NCBI RefSeq assembly: GCF_039524395.1
Contig: NZ_BAAAGO010000035.1
Origin: Micropruina glycogenica
GTDB taxonomy: Bacteria > Actinomycetota > Actinomycetes > Propionibacteriales > Propionibacteriaceae
Length of the DNA: 64,000 nucleotides
Strand: one strand, 5' to 3'
How positions within the stretch are numbered: position 1 is the stretch's first letter; every line of letters starts with the position of its first letter. The notes below the pieces were generated by a model that saw nothing but the letters and a program-made list of their open reading frames with translations, was not told where the DNA came from and did not search any database. The position numbers and the translations under genes are program-made. Below, one piece after another: positions 34,713 through 41,963 of the stretch.

Positions 34713-35357
34713 TCACGCCGGATCGTCGTCGCCCCCACCCTGTTCGACCATCGGCCAGAACTCGTCCAGGTCGTCGTCCTCGTCGACCGCGGCCGCGCCG
34801 CCGTCCGGCCCCGGAACCAGGCCCAGGCTCGCCGCAGTCGCAAGCGGCAACTCCGACTCGGCTACGATCGTCAAACGATTGCGATCCTCCACGTGCGTCA
34901 CCGCCGCCAACACCGCCCGGTCCAACACCTTCGACTGCAAGCTGCTCGACCAGAAGATCACCAACGTGATCTGACCCAACATTGAGAAGCCCAGCTCCGG
35001 CAAGGACTCCTGATCCGAGTTCGCCCGCAGCGGCAAGCCCGTGCGCACATCCTTCGGCCGCCGCCGGATCCTGATCGAGACGTAGCGACCGTCGGTCAGC
35101 CACACCCCATTTCCTGACTTCCTGACCACCGACAGCGAGCACTGTTGGAACACCTCGCACGCCGTCCGCTCGCGCATCCCATCGCGAACCACTCCACCCA
35201 CGGTCAGCCCGTGCGGGCCCAGATCGTCCGAGCGCAAGCCATCCAGCCGCCGGTAGGCGTCCTCCACCGACAGATCCAGATAGCCATGTACCAAACCCAG
35301 CGCGGCCCGATGCCGTTTCAGCACCGCCGCCACCAACTTCCACGGATGTAGTTCCAC
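34713..35357 (-). CDS. Unknown protein paired with the ImmA/IrrE peptidase
   Basis: A 214-residue cytoplasmic protein starting MELHPWKLVAAVLKRHRAAL. It has a helical first half and a beta-rich middle (GVWLTDGRYVSIRIRRRP, then LGQITLVIFWSS) and ends in a very acidic tail (AVDEDDDLDEFWPMVEQGGG). I do not recognise the family. It is transcribed ahead of the ImmA/IrrE gene (46-base spacing), so it could be the protease's regulated partner or substrate, an effector, or a defence component. Two inverted TACCTACAT sites lie upstream. Confidence 0.72.
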   Translation of the reverse strand: MELHPWKLVAAVLKRHRAALGLVHGYLDLSVEDAYRRLDGLRSDDLGPHGLTVGGVVRDGMRERTACEVFQQCSLSVVRKSGNGVWLTDGRYVSIRIRRRPKDVRTGLPLRANSDQESLPELGFSMLGQITLVIFWSSSLQSKVLDRAVLAAVTHVEDRNRLTIVAESELPLATAASLGLVPGPDGGAAAVDEDDDLDEFWPMVEQGGGDDDPA

Positions 35358-35378
35358 GGTTGCAACTTTGCACCGGGA

Positions 35379-35468
35379 TACCTACATGATCAAAGCGACA
35401 CGCAGAACCGCAAGCTAACTCGCCTCGACAATCGGTCATGCTCACGATCATACCATAATATGTAGGTA
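35379..35468. promoter_or_regulatory. Distant inverted repeat TACCTACAT / ATGTAGGTA
   Basis: TACCTACAT (35379-35387) and its exact inverse ATGTAGGTA (35460-35468) flank an AT-richer promoter region 22 bases upstream of the 34713-35357 gene. Two 9-bp half-operators 81 bases apart suggest looping by the XRE protein, or they could mark the element's right border. Confidence 0.45.
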
Positions 35469-35517
35469 ATGACTACGTGTTTTGCATGATTCAGACGTTG
35501 ATTATCCAGATAAGCCG

Positions 35518-35611
35518 ATTGAGCTTGTCGAAGCCCCTGGCCGCAACGGGTCTCGTCAAGCTCGACCAGCGAGAATCAGCGCTTCCCCAGGTTTCGACAC
35601 GCTCAGCCAGC
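35518..35611. repeat. GGTCGAG-type repeats, opposite orientations
   Basis: TTGAGCTTGTCGAAGCCCC, then TCTCGTCAAGCTCGACCAGC and GGTTTCGACACGCTCAGC, are diverged copies of the dispersed repeat. They lie at the right edge of the accessory island and directly in front of a broken TetR gene. Confidence 0.7.
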
Positions 35612-35651
35612 GCAGCTCAGCTCGACGTGTCCGCCGTCCACGAACTGACTC

Positions 35652-35829
35652 GAGCGCGAGCGTGAGGCCGGACGGTTGCGCGACGGGCTCGACCTCGGCC
35701 TGGTGGCTGATCACGTCCGAGATCGAGGGCATTCAGTTGGCCTGGCTGGCCGACGAGAGCGTCGACATGGCGGCCCATCTGGAGCAGTTGATGGCGTTGC
35801 TGAGGGCTCCGAGCCCAGCTGAACGGTAA
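35652..35829 (+). pseudogene. TetR regulator C-terminal remnant, frameshifted
   Basis: One frame gives EREREAGRLRDGLDLGLVAD, and after a frame change near 35700 another gives SEIEGIQLAWLADESVDMAA, then HLEQLMALL and a stop at 35829. Together they read like the last third of a TetR-family regulator. The rest of the gene is missing, replaced by dispersed repeats. A decayed gene at the island border is the simplest reading. Confidence 0.6.
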
Positions 35830-35853
35830 TGGGGACGGTTCCGATTACCGTTC
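35821..35853. repeat. GGGGACGGTTCC hairpin element
   Basis: GAACGGTAAT (35821-35830) and ATTACCGTTC (35844-35853) are perfect 10-bp arms around the core GGGGACGGTTCCG. It is one of the covarying-arm family and ends the TetR remnant. Confidence 0.8.
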
Positions 35854-35938
35854 ACCCGATCGCGGATCGACCACTTTCATCGACCAGCTGCGCCGAGCCG
35901 TCGGCCGCTGACACTTTACGCTGAGACTCGGCGCGCGC

Positions 35939-37195
35939 TCAGTCGTCTTCGTCGCCGATCTGCCGATGGTCCAGATCAGGACGGCCGTCGGCGTTCATGT
36001 CGTCGGTGCGGGCCTGGCGGGCGTCCCAGCGCAGCGTGCCCGCGCCGAGGGCCGCGGCCAGCACGCTGGCCAGCAGCACGCCGAGTTTGGCCGCGACGGC
36101 GTGCTGGTGGTCGTCGAACGACAGCTCGGTGATCAGCAGCGAGACGGTGAAGCCGATGCCGCACAAGAAGCCGACCGGCAGCAGGTCGCGCAGGCCGATC
36201 GAGTCGGGCAGCCGCAGCGGGGTGAACCGGGTGACCAGCGCTGTGGCGCCGAGCACACCGATCAGTTTGCCCACCACCAACCCGACGATCACGCCCGCGA
36301 ACACCGACCATTCCAGGCCCTCGCCGCCGCTGCCGATCACCGGCACGCCCGCTGCGAAGAAGGCGAACACCGGCAGCGCGATGCCTGCCGACCAGGGTCG
36401 GGTCAGCTTTTCGAAGTGATGGGTGCGGCCCGGCCTCGTGCCCTGCGGAACGGCCGGCACGGTCAGCCCGAGCGCCACTCCCGCGATCGTGGCGTGCACC
36501 CCGCTCTCGTGCATCAGAATCCAGGTGATCAGGGCCACCGGCAACAGCACCCACCACCGCAACGACTTGGCTTTCGCAGCCCAGCCGAAGGCGGCGATGG
36601 CCAGGGCCGCACCGGCCAGCGCCGGCAGATGGATCTCTTCGGTGTAGAACACCGCGATCACGATGATGGCCAGCAGGTCGTCGACCACGGCGAGGGTGAG
36701 CAGAAACGTACGCAGCGCACGGGGCAGGCCGCGTCCGAACACCGCCAGCACGGCGAGCGCGAAGGCGATATCGGTGGCGGTCGGCACCGCCCAGCCCTTC
36801 AGTGACGACGCGTCGCCCATCGGCACCACGATCGACACATAGATGGCTGCCGGCAGCACCATGCCGCCCACCGCGGCCACCACCGGGACGGCAGCCTCCT
36901 TGAAGTTGCGCAGGCTGCCCACCACCAGTTCGTGCTTGAGCTCGACACCCACCACGAAGAAGAACACGGCCAGCAGCCCGTCCGCGGCCCACGTGGCGAG
37001 GGGCAGATCAAGGTGTAGTGCGGACGGCCCCACGCGGGTTTCGGCCAACCCCATGAACCAATCGCCCGCGGGCGAGTTGGCCAGCACGAAACCGACCAGC
37101 GCCGCACCCAGCAGCAGCATGCCGCCGGTGCTCTCACCGGTGACGAAACTGCGCAGCCGTGAGCCGAATGAGGCGTCGGTGGTTCTCTGAGTCAT
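35939..37195 (-). CDS. nhaA: Na+/H+ antiporter NhaA
   Basis: Exports Na+ in exchange for protons, giving salt and alkaline tolerance. The 418-residue product has the NhaA fold with about twelve membrane segments, the paired aspartates in LAVVDDLLAIIVIAVFYT, the unwound-helix motif WAVPTATDIAFALAVLA, and GFLCGIGFTVSLLI near the end. The hydrophilic tail (about residues 390-418) is acidic. Monocistronic by appearance. The ATG at 37195 begins a normal NhaA N-terminus (SRLRSFVTGESTGGMLLLGA). Confidence 0.95.
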   Translation of the reverse strand: MTQRTTDASFGSRLRSFVTGESTGGMLLLGAALVGFVLANSPAGDWFMGLAETRVGPSALHLDLPLATWAADGLLAVFFFVVGVELKHELVVGSLRNFKEAAVPVVAAVGGMVLPAAIYVSIVVPMGDASSLKGWAVPTATDIAFALAVLAVFGRGLPRALRTFLLTLAVVDDLLAIIVIAVFYTEEIHLPALAGAALAIAAFGWAAKAKSLRWWVLLPVALITWILMHESGVHATIAGVALGLTVPAVPQGTRPGRTHHFEKLTRPWSAGIALPVFAFFAAGVPVIGSGGEGLEWSVFAGVIVGLVVGKLIGVLGATALVTRFTPLRLPDSIGLRDLLPVGFLCGIGFTVSLLITELSFDDHQHAVAAKLGVLLASVLAAALGAGTLRWDARQARTDDMNADGRPDLDHRQIGDEDD

Positions 37196-37480
37196 TGTTC
37201 TCCGCTCGCTTGGAACGGCATCCCATCAAGTCTGACGAGTGCCCCATGCCGACCAGACTTCCCGGCGCACCGGTCAAGGAGTCTATCGAAGTGGGTCGGT
37301 GTCACGCTTCGCCGCCGGCCGGACCGGGTTGGCGCCGGACGACTCGGGTCACCGCATGCCGGCCGCTCTTGGCCGCGACACGCCATGGTCTCGGCGTGCT
37401 GTCGACAGTCGGGGTCGCCTTTCGTCGAAGCGACTTCATCGCCTCTCGTGGGTGGGCACCCGCGACGACATCGTTGCTAA

Positions 37481-37502
37481 CATCTGAGCAGATGATCAGA
37501 TG
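37481..37502. promoter_or_regulatory. ArsR/SmtB-type operator
   Basis: CATCTGA-GCAGATGA-TCAGATG is a perfect 7-bp inverted repeat with an 8-base spacer, ending 11 bases before the ArsR start. Inverted repeats of this kind bind metal-sensing ArsR/SmtB repressors. Confidence 0.6.
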
Positions 37503-37513
37503 AGAGGCCAGGT

Positions 37514-37987
37514 ATGAACCCCGTCGAGGCGTTTGACGGCTGTGCCGACACCGCGGTGCACCCCGACAAGGTGCGACTGGCCAGTGCGAACGCGCCGGAC
37601 GCGAACGAGGTCGCGCGGGTGAGCGCTGTGTTCAAACTGCTGGGCGACCCCACCCGAACCAGACTGCTCTACGCCCTGCTTGAGGCGGGCGAACTCTGCG
37701 TGTGCGACCTCGCGGCCGCCACGGCGACCGCCGAGGCCACCGTTTCGCAGGCCCTGCGCCTGCTGCGCGCCTCAGGTGTGGTGATCGGACGCCGCGAGGG
37801 CCGCAACATCTTCTACCGACTGTCGGACGCCCACGTGCGCCTGCTGCTCGACGTGACGCGCGAGCACATCACCCACCACGTGCCGGCGCAGTTCGAGAAC
37901 GGCCCCGAGGCGGCGGGTGGGCCGGCAAGCGTGTGGACCATCGGCCTGATCGATCCGCCCGATGCTTTCGAATCGTCGCGGCCATGA
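37514..37987 (+). CDS. ArsR/SmtB family metal-responsive repressor
   Basis: A 157-residue winged-HTH sensor. FKLLGDPTRTRLLYALLEAG is followed by ELCVCDLAAAT (Cys62 and Cys64 in the alpha-3 metal-site motif ELCVCDL) and the recognition helix ATVSQALRLLRASGVV. A C-terminal extension has several His (REHITHHV), so a second metal site is possible. The ATGA overlap with a cation efflux gene points to repression of metal export, likely Zn2+, Cd2+ or Co2+. The operator lies just upstream. Confidence 0.92.
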   Translation: MNPVEAFDGCADTAVHPDKVRLASANAPDANEVARVSAVFKLLGDPTRTRLLYALLEAGELCVCDLAAATATAEATVSQALRLLRASGVVIGRREGRNIFYRLSDAHVRLLLDVTREHITHHVPAQFENGPEAAGGPASVWTIGLIDPPDAFESSRP

Positions 37988-38886
37988 GCCACTCCCACGA
38001 CCACCACGCCGGGGCGACCGGACGGCATCGCTGGCGCCTGGCCGTCGCATTCGGCCTGGTCGCGGCGTTCTTCGTGGTCGAACTGGTGGCCGCGTGGGCG
38101 TCCGGCTCGCTGGCCCTGCTGTCGGACGCCGGCCACATGGCCGCCGACGTCACCACGCTCGGGGCCGCGCTGGTAGCCACCCGAATCGCCACTCGTAAGG
38201 ACACCACCGGACGCCGCACCTTCGGCTCGTACCGCGCCGAGGTGTTCGCCTCTGGGCTGGCGGTGCTGCTGATGATCGCGGTCGGGGTGTACATCGCGGT
38301 CGAGTCGATCGGCCGCATCGGGCAGGCGCCCGAGTTGGCCTCGGGCGTGATGCTGGTGGTCGGTGTGATCGGCCTCGTGGTCAACGTGGTGTGCCTGGTG
38401 TTGCTGCGTGCCGGGGCGTCCGAGAGCTTGAACGTGAAGGGCGCCTACCTCGAGGTGATCGCCGATTCGCTCGGTTCGATCGGCGTGATCGCCGCGGCGC
38501 TGCTGGTGGGGTGGACCGGCAACGCGTGGTGGGACACGGTGATCGCGCTCGCCATCGCGGCGTTCGTCGTGGTGCGGGCGGTGATGCTGGGTCGCGAGGT
38601 GCTGGGGGTGCTCGGTCAGCACGCTCCGCAGGGTAAGGAGCCGGCCGAACTCACCCGGGCGCTGCTCGCCGTCGAGGGGGTCGCCGAGGTGCACGATCTG
38701 CATGTGTGGCGGCTCACCTCGGGCATGGACGTGGCGACCGCCCACATCGTCACCGGTGCCACGGCGGTACCGGGCGAGGTGCTCGTCGCGGCCAGCGCCA
38801 CGCTGCGGGAGCGGTTCTCGATCGCCCACGCCACGCTGCAGATCGAGGCGCCGGGTGCGTCCGGCTGTCAGGGCACGGACTGGTAG
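37984..38886 (+). CDS. CDF family cation efflux transporter
   Basis: A 300-residue divalent-metal/H+ antiporter. A His-rich N-terminus (MSHSHDHHAG) is followed by six membrane segments with the metal site pattern LLSDAGHMAADV in segment 2 and EVIADSLGS in segment 5, then a cytoplasmic ferredoxin-like domain (VEGVAEVHDLHVWRLTSGMD). This is the CzcD/ZitB type. Translation is coupled to the ArsR regulator. It probably exports Zn2+ or a similar metal. Confidence 0.94.
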   Translation: MSHSHDHHAGATGRHRWRLAVAFGLVAAFFVVELVAAWASGSLALLSDAGHMAADVTTLGAALVATRIATRKDTTGRRTFGSYRAEVFASGLAVLLMIAVGVYIAVESIGRIGQAPELASGVMLVVGVIGLVVNVVCLVLLRAGASESLNVKGAYLEVIADSLGSIGVIAAALLVGWTGNAWWDTVIALAIAAFVVVRAVMLGREVLGVLGQHAPQGKEPAELTRALLAVEGVAEVHDLHVWRLTSGMDVATAHIVTGATAVPGEVLVAASATLRERFSIAHATLQIEAPGASGCQGTDW

Positions 38887-38921
38887 GGCAACGCCGGCGA
38901 AGGTCCGCGTAGGGTCGCGGA

Positions 38922-39329
38922 ATGGCGCACCGCATCTTCACCACCAGCTTCGCCAGCATCTACCCGCTCTACGTCACCAAGGCCGAACGCAAGGGCCGCA
39001 CCAAGGCCGAGGTCGACCAGGTGATCGGTTGGCTCACCGGCTATGACCACGACGGGCTCGCGAGGGTGCTGGCCGACGAAACCGACGTGCAGACGTTCTT
39101 CGATCAGGCGCCGGCGTTCAACCCGAACGCGTCGCTGATCAAGGGCGTCATCTGCGGGCACCGGGTCGAAGAGATCGACGACCCGCTGATGCAGAAGGTG
39201 CGCTACCTCGACAAGCTGATCGACGAGTTGGCCAAGGGTAAGAACATGGACGCCATCTTGCGTACGCCGGTCGAGCGTGTCGAGACCGCCGTTGAACCGT
39301 CGGTCGAAGTCGAGACCCCTTGTGGCTAG
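38922..39329 (+). CDS. DUF2200 family protein with repeat-derived C-terminus
   Basis: A 135-residue protein. The DUF2200 core starts MAHRIFTTSFASIYPLYVTK and continues with EVDQVIGWLTGYDHDGL and ICGHRVEEIDDPLMQKVRYL. After about residue 114 the sequence is TPVERVETAVEPSVEVETPC, encoded by copies of the dispersed GGTCGAG repeat. The family function is unknown. The repeat has added about 20 residues by read-through past the ancestral end. Confidence 0.88.
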   Translation: MAHRIFTTSFASIYPLYVTKAERKGRTKAEVDQVIGWLTGYDHDGLARVLADETDVQTFFDQAPAFNPNASLIKGVICGHRVEEIDDPLMQKVRYLDKLIDELAKGKNMDAILRTPVERVETAVEPSVEVETPCG

Positions 39330-39352
39330 GGGTTTCGACACGCTCAACCAGC
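39270..39352. repeat. GGTCGAG repeats forming a terminator-like hairpin
   Basis: GGTCGAGCGTGTCGAGACC is followed by GTCGAGACCCC and the inverted GGGGTTTCGACACGCTCAAC. The two orientations can pair (11 bp, one mismatch, 9-base loop). The first half is inside the DUF2200 reading frame. Confidence 0.75.
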
Positions 39353-39392
39353 GGAAGGGCCAGGTCAGCGCTTTCCCAACCGTCGTGCTCCA

Positions 39393-39833
39393 CTAGGCGA
39401 GTTGCCGGCGGGTGTGGTCGCCGACGGGCGGGTGGCCCAGCGCGGCGAGCAGTTGATTGAACTTGTCGCGCTGCGACTTGCGGGGAATGCCGCCCACGAA
39501 GCTGGGGTCGCTGAGGGCAAGATCGCGCTTGGCCACCAGGGCGTTCATCACGATCCAGGCCTGCAGTTGGTGCCCGGACGGCACCTGGGTCAGGGTCATC
39601 ATGGTGACTGCGGTGAGAACGCCCGTGCCGTGCTTGAACACCAGCGTGCCGCCCTCGTTCGACTCGTGGTAACCGTTGGCCGCCGCCCAACCGCGCACCG
39701 TGGCCAGCACCTGATCGGTGGGGCCCTGTACCACCGCCGTGTCGCGACTCGACTTGCCCATGGTGGTCATCAGCAGCACCACCAGCCCGATCACAGCGCC
39801 GATCAGGGCGCCGTAGATGACTCCGTTGGACAT
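39393..39833 (-). CDS. Single-span membrane protein, unknown
   Basis: A 146-residue protein with one N-terminal membrane segment (about 5-26, VIYGALIGAVIGLVVLLMTT) and a soluble domain with alternating beta and alpha character (VLATVRGWAAANGYHESNEG, then LQAWIVMNALVAKRDLALSD). I do not recognise the family. It is convergent with the DUF2200 gene, separated by the repeat hairpin. Confidence 0.7.
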   Translation of the reverse strand: MSNGVIYGALIGAVIGLVVLLMTTMGKSSRDTAVVQGPTDQVLATVRGWAAANGYHESNEGGTLVFKHGTGVLTAVTMMTLTQVPSGHQLQAWIVMNALVAKRDLALSDPSFVGGIPRKSQRDKFNQLLAALGHPPVGDHTRRQLA

Positions 39834-39928
39834 GTGCAGGCCTCCATCGATCGGCTACCGAAGAGTTTAGCCGCGCTAGACATCAGGGTTCGTCCACTTC
39901 GTGCGCCGCTGTCGGTGCCCGATGTGGA

Positions 39929-40612
39929 TCACCACGTGGTGCCCTCGGGTGCGCGCGACTGCCAGCCGGCGGCGTGCAGCCGCTCGAACGCGTCCAGCAG
40001 CAGGTCGAGCGCGAACGCGAACTCGCGGTCACTGTCGCAGCCCGCGCCGTCGGTGCGCGCCATGGAGTCGCGGGTGATGGCCATGATGTGCGGAAACCGG
40101 TCGGCCAGGGCGGTTGGATCGGCGGCCTCGGACGGCGATGGCGGCGACCCGCTGTCGTCGAACGCCTCGGGGCTGAACCCCCACACGCGATGCCCGAGCA
40201 CGTGCATCGCGTGGTGGGTGAGGTCGGCTGAGAATCCCGCCGCGAAGAACTCACCCGCCAGGGCGTCGAGGTGGCCCAGCACGACGGGGGTGCGCCGGTT
40301 GCTGGTTTCGATCGCCCCCCGCAGCCACGGGTGCGCCAGCAGGGCGTCGCGTGCCCCGAGTACGCGTTGGCGCATGCGGTCACGCCAGCCCTCCTCAGTT
40401 GGTGTCGGGTAGCCGGCCACCACCGCGTCGATCATGCCGGTGACCAGATCCTGCTTGTCGGCGACGTGTTTGTAGAGCGCCATGGGCACCACGCCCAGCG
40501 TGGCGGCCAGGTTGCGCATGCTCAAGGTGGCGAGTCCCTCGGCATCGGCCAGGTCGATCGCGGCCCGGACGACCCGCTCGCGGTGGAGCGGTGGGCGCAC
40601 CTCGGTTGACAT
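39929..40612 (-). CDS. TetR family regulator
   Basis: A 227-residue regulator. The N-terminal HTH (LSMRNLAATLGVVPMALYKH) begins about 35 residues in, and the C-terminal TetR_C domain is rich in helices. I start at the ATG at 40612; the open frame runs back three codons into the operator. Divergent from a DUF4386 membrane protein, with two perfect 17-bp palindromes between the genes, so it almost certainly represses that gene and itself. The inducer is unknown. Confidence 0.92.
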   Translation of the reverse strand: MSTEVRPPLHRERVVRAAIDLADAEGLATLSMRNLAATLGVVPMALYKHVADKQDLVTGMIDAVVAGYPTPTEEGWRDRMRQRVLGARDALLAHPWLRGAIETSNRRTPVVLGHLDALAGEFFAAGFSADLTHHAMHVLGHRVWGFSPEAFDDSGSPPSPSEAADPTALADRFPHIMAITRDSMARTDGAGCDSDREFAFALDLLLDAFERLHAAGWQSRAPEGTTW

Positions 40613-40654
40613 GGTGTACAACGTACACCTATGGTCAGGTGTACACCGTACACC
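40613..40654. promoter_or_regulatory. Two perfect TetR operators
   Basis: GGTGTAC-AAC-GTACACC (40613-40629) and GGTGTAC-ACC-GTACACC (40638-40654) are identical in both arms, with centres 25 bases apart. The first directly abuts the TetR start codon; the second is 11 bases before the DUF4386 start. Confidence 0.8.
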
Positions 40655-40665
40655 AGGAGATTGTC

Positions 40666-41466
40666 ATGACCGCTCGAACCCTCGCCCGCGTCGCCGGCGT
40701 GCTCTACCTCGTGACGTTCGTCACCTCGATACCCGCGTTGGCGCTGAAGCGGCCGTATCTGCAGACCGGTGCGGGCGTCGATGCGCTGCGCTGGGCGGCT
40801 GCGCTCGAGGTGGTGCTGGCGCTGGCCTGCCTGGGCACCGCGGTGGCGCTGTACCCGATCACCCGCCGGTATCAACCCGCGCTGATTCTCGGGTTCGTCG
40901 GCTCGCGCACGCTGGAGGCCGCAACGATCGTGCTGGGCGTGGTGAGCATGCTCGCGGTGGCGTCCATCGGCGGGCCGGCCACGCCGGGCGCGCAGGCCTT
41001 GGTCGCTGTGCACGACTGGGCCTTTCTGATCGGTCCCGGCACCCTGCCCGCGGTGAATGCCCTGCTGCTCGCACCGGTGTTGCTGAAGGCCCGACTGGTG
41101 CCGCGAGCCGTCCCGCTGGTGGGGTTGGTCGGCGCCCCGCTGCTGCTGGGCGCGGCTCTCGCCGAACTCCTGGGCGCGCTCGACCAGGTGTCGCTGCTCG
41201 GCGGACTGGCCGCCCTGCCGATCGCCCTGTGGGAGCTGTCGCTGGGTCTGTGGCTGACCGTTCGCGCGGTGCCGCACGTTGCGGTACCGACAGAGCCGGG
41301 CGAGGTCGTCCGGCTTCGTGAAATGACGACCGATGTGGGCTCTGTGCCCGCTGAGTGCGGCGAAACCTCTCAGAATCGGTCGTCATTCCACGAGCGACGG
41401 CGGTCACGGGTGAGTGTCGGCCGTTCGCGCACCGTGACTCCGGACGCCACCAGCCCCGCGAATTAG
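40666..41466 (+). CDS. DUF4386 family membrane protein
   Basis: A 266-residue protein with about six membrane segments (RVAGVLYLVTFVTSIPALAL at the start) typical of DUF4386. AGGAGA precedes the ATG. The last roughly 50 residues are hydrophilic and encoded largely by a long hairpin element (41316-41393), so the C-terminus has been replaced or lengthened. The family role is unknown; control by a TetR repressor suggests induction by a small molecule. Confidence 0.86.
   Translation: MTARTLARVAGVLYLVTFVTSIPALALKRPYLQTGAGVDALRWAAALEVVLALACLGTAVALYPITRRYQPALILGFVGSRTLEAATIVLGVVSMLAVASIGGPATPGAQALVAVHDWAFLIGPGTLPAVNALLLAPVLLKARLVPRAVPLVGLVGAPLLLGAALAELLGALDQVSLLGGLAALPIALWELSLGLWLTVRAVPHVAVPTEPGEVVRLREMTTDVGSVPAECGETSQNRSSFHERRRSRVSVGRSRTVTPDATSPAN
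41316..41393. repeat. 19-bp-arm hairpin inside the DUF4386 3' end
   Basis: TCGTGAAATGACGACCGAT (41316-41334) pairs with ATCGGTCGTCATTCCACGA (41375-41393), one mismatch, around a 40-base loop. It looks like a small mobile or REP-type element inserted into or fused with the gene's 3' end. Confidence 0.65.
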
Positions 41467-41471
41467 ACCAG

Positions 41472-41513
41472 ACCGTAACCAGAAACAACCTTTCCGATTA
41501 CTTTCTTTACGGT
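41472..41513. promoter_or_regulatory. Inverted repeat upstream of the sugar operon
   Basis: ACCGTAA (41472-41478) and TTACGGT (41507-41513) are exact 7-bp inverse arms in an AT-richer patch before the wrecked binding-protein gene. It may be the original operator of the sugar operon, possibly for the ROK regulator. Confidence 0.4.
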
Positions 41514-41566
41514 TAGTGTGAGTTCACTGGCACCGAGGCCGGCGTCAGCTCACCGGGAGTCGCACG

Positions 41567-41963
41567 ATGAAGGCATTCAAGGCCATTGCAGCGGGGGCGG
41601 CGGTCACTCGCACTCACCTTCGCCGGGTGTTCGGCACCCAGCACCCCCAGCCCCTCTGCCGGCGGCTCGTCGGCTCCAGCCGTGGCGGCTCGGCCGCTGC
41701 GGGTCTGGGCCGGCAGCACCACGCCCATCACCATCGACTTCAACCCCTTCCACGTCGACACCACCCTGTTCGGCACCTACGGGCCGATCTATGAACCGCT
41801 GTTCTTCTTCAACCAACTCAGCGCCGACCCGTCCACGCCGATGATCGGCGAGAGCTACGCCTACTCGACGGACGCCTCGCTGCGCGAAGCCGCCGCCGAC
41901 CCCGAACGACTCGGACGGCTGCGCGACGAGGTGCGCGCCGAACACGCCGGACGGCCGCGATGA
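41567..41963 (+). pseudogene. Broken family-5 solute-binding lipoprotein gene
   Basis: The start encodes MKAFKAIAAGAAVT; after a frameshift near 41605 the next frame continues LALTFAGCSAPSTPSPSAGG (a lipoprotein lipobox), then TTPITIDFNPFHVDT and TYGPIYEPLFFFNQLSADPS, matching the N-terminus of peptide/sugar-type SBP_bac_5 proteins. After about 100 codons it jumps to DPERLGRLRDEVRAEHAGRP and stops, overlapping the ROK start. Most of the binding protein and its permeases are gone, apparently by internal deletion. Confidence 0.65.
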
